Source: an uncultured Opitutia bacterium
GTDB lineage: Bacteria; Verrucomicrobiota; Verrucomicrobiia; Opitutales; UBA953
Direction: 5' to 3'
Length of the DNA stretch: 6,815 bases
Assembly: GCA_903853185.1 (NCBI GenBank)
Contig: CAINSX010000106.1
Span: forward strand, 1-6,815
Position numbers and translations under genes: made by a program. Shown one piece after another: positions 6,690 to 6,815 of this stretch. The notes under the pieces are model-generated. The model did not search any database, was not told the DNA's origin, and saw only the letters and a list, made by a program, of their open reading frames with translations. How positions within the stretch are numbered: position 1 is the stretch's first letter; each line of letters opens with the position of its first letter.

Positions 6690-6742
6690 TTTCGGCTTTA
6701 CTGTCGGCCGAGGGGTCGCCAAGTTGCGAGTCACTATCACCC

Positions 6743-6815
6743 ATGGGAAGCCTCAAGAAGAAGCGTCGTCTGAAGATGAACAAGCACAAGCGCCGCAAGC
6801 GCTCGAAGGAAAATC
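6743..6815 (+). CDS. Small basic AURKAIP1/COX24-like protein (mS38/bS22-like), partial
   Basis: The ATG at 6743 opens a frame to the window edge: 24 residues, MGSLKKKRRLKMNKHKRR followed by KRSKEN, with 16 Lys, Arg or His among them. The MGS-x-KKKRR-x-KM-x-KHKRRK pattern matches, from memory, the short AURKAIP1/COX24-domain proteins of bacteria. These are related to mitochondrial ribosomal protein mS38 and to the mycobacterial 30S protein bS22 and are only about 30-40 residues in all. The expected role is a small-subunit ribosomal protein near the decoding region; this is inference from the family. It lies 53 bp after ispE on the same strand. It is cut by the window, so its length is unknown. 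Confidence 0.75.
   Translation, partial: MGSLKKKRRLKMNKHKRRKRSKEN

Noticed and set aside
6692..6711. Small hairpin between ispE and the last gene (tcggc with gccga)
   Set aside because: Only five pairs with a 10-base loop and no T run; too weak to call a terminator, and it does not separate the genes convincingly.

Overview
The window is about 65% GC by eye and looks like core chromosome of a member of Verrucomicrobiota, possibly Opitutae. This placement is inferred from the Lys/Arg-rich start of a small protein at the right edge (MGSLKKKRR...), the GC content and the gene content; no 16S or marker search was possible. No phage, CRISPR, toxin-antitoxin, rRNA or tRNA gene is visible.

Left half, minus strand (positions 1-4300). 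Read in the direction of transcription this is dxr (first committed step of the MEP isoprenoid pathway), then rseP (site-2 intramembrane metalloprotease, unusually long at 614 residues). A 243-bp structured intergenic region follows, and then a Tat-exported metallo-beta-lactamase-fold hydrolase that runs off the left edge just short of its end. The intergenic region holds, in order from rseP, a 56-bp REP/BIME-like palindrome, a G-quadruplex motif embedded in a long hairpin, a likely intrinsic terminator, and a candidate sigma70-type promoter for the hydrolase.

Right half, plus strand (4420-6815). queF (queuosine pathway nitrile reductase), xerC (tyrosine recombinase), ispE (a second MEP pathway enzyme) and the start of a tiny basic mS38/bS22-like protein lie head to tail. 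queF and xerC overlap by four bases, xerC and ispE are 48 bp apart, and ispE and the last gene are 53 bp apart. This strand is probably one transcription unit, at least through ispE. It diverges from dxr-rseP across a short region of about 119 bp.

Two steps of isoprenoid precursor synthesis (dxr, ispE) therefore flank a tRNA-modification gene and a chromosome-dimer-resolution gene, on opposite strands. None of the starts has a well placed Shine-Dalgarno sequence. The coding content is mostly housekeeping. The most unusual material is the palindrome with compensatory changes beside the G-quadruplex motif, followed by the enlarged PDZ region of RseP and the Tat-exported hydrolase that resembles methyl parathion hydrolase.
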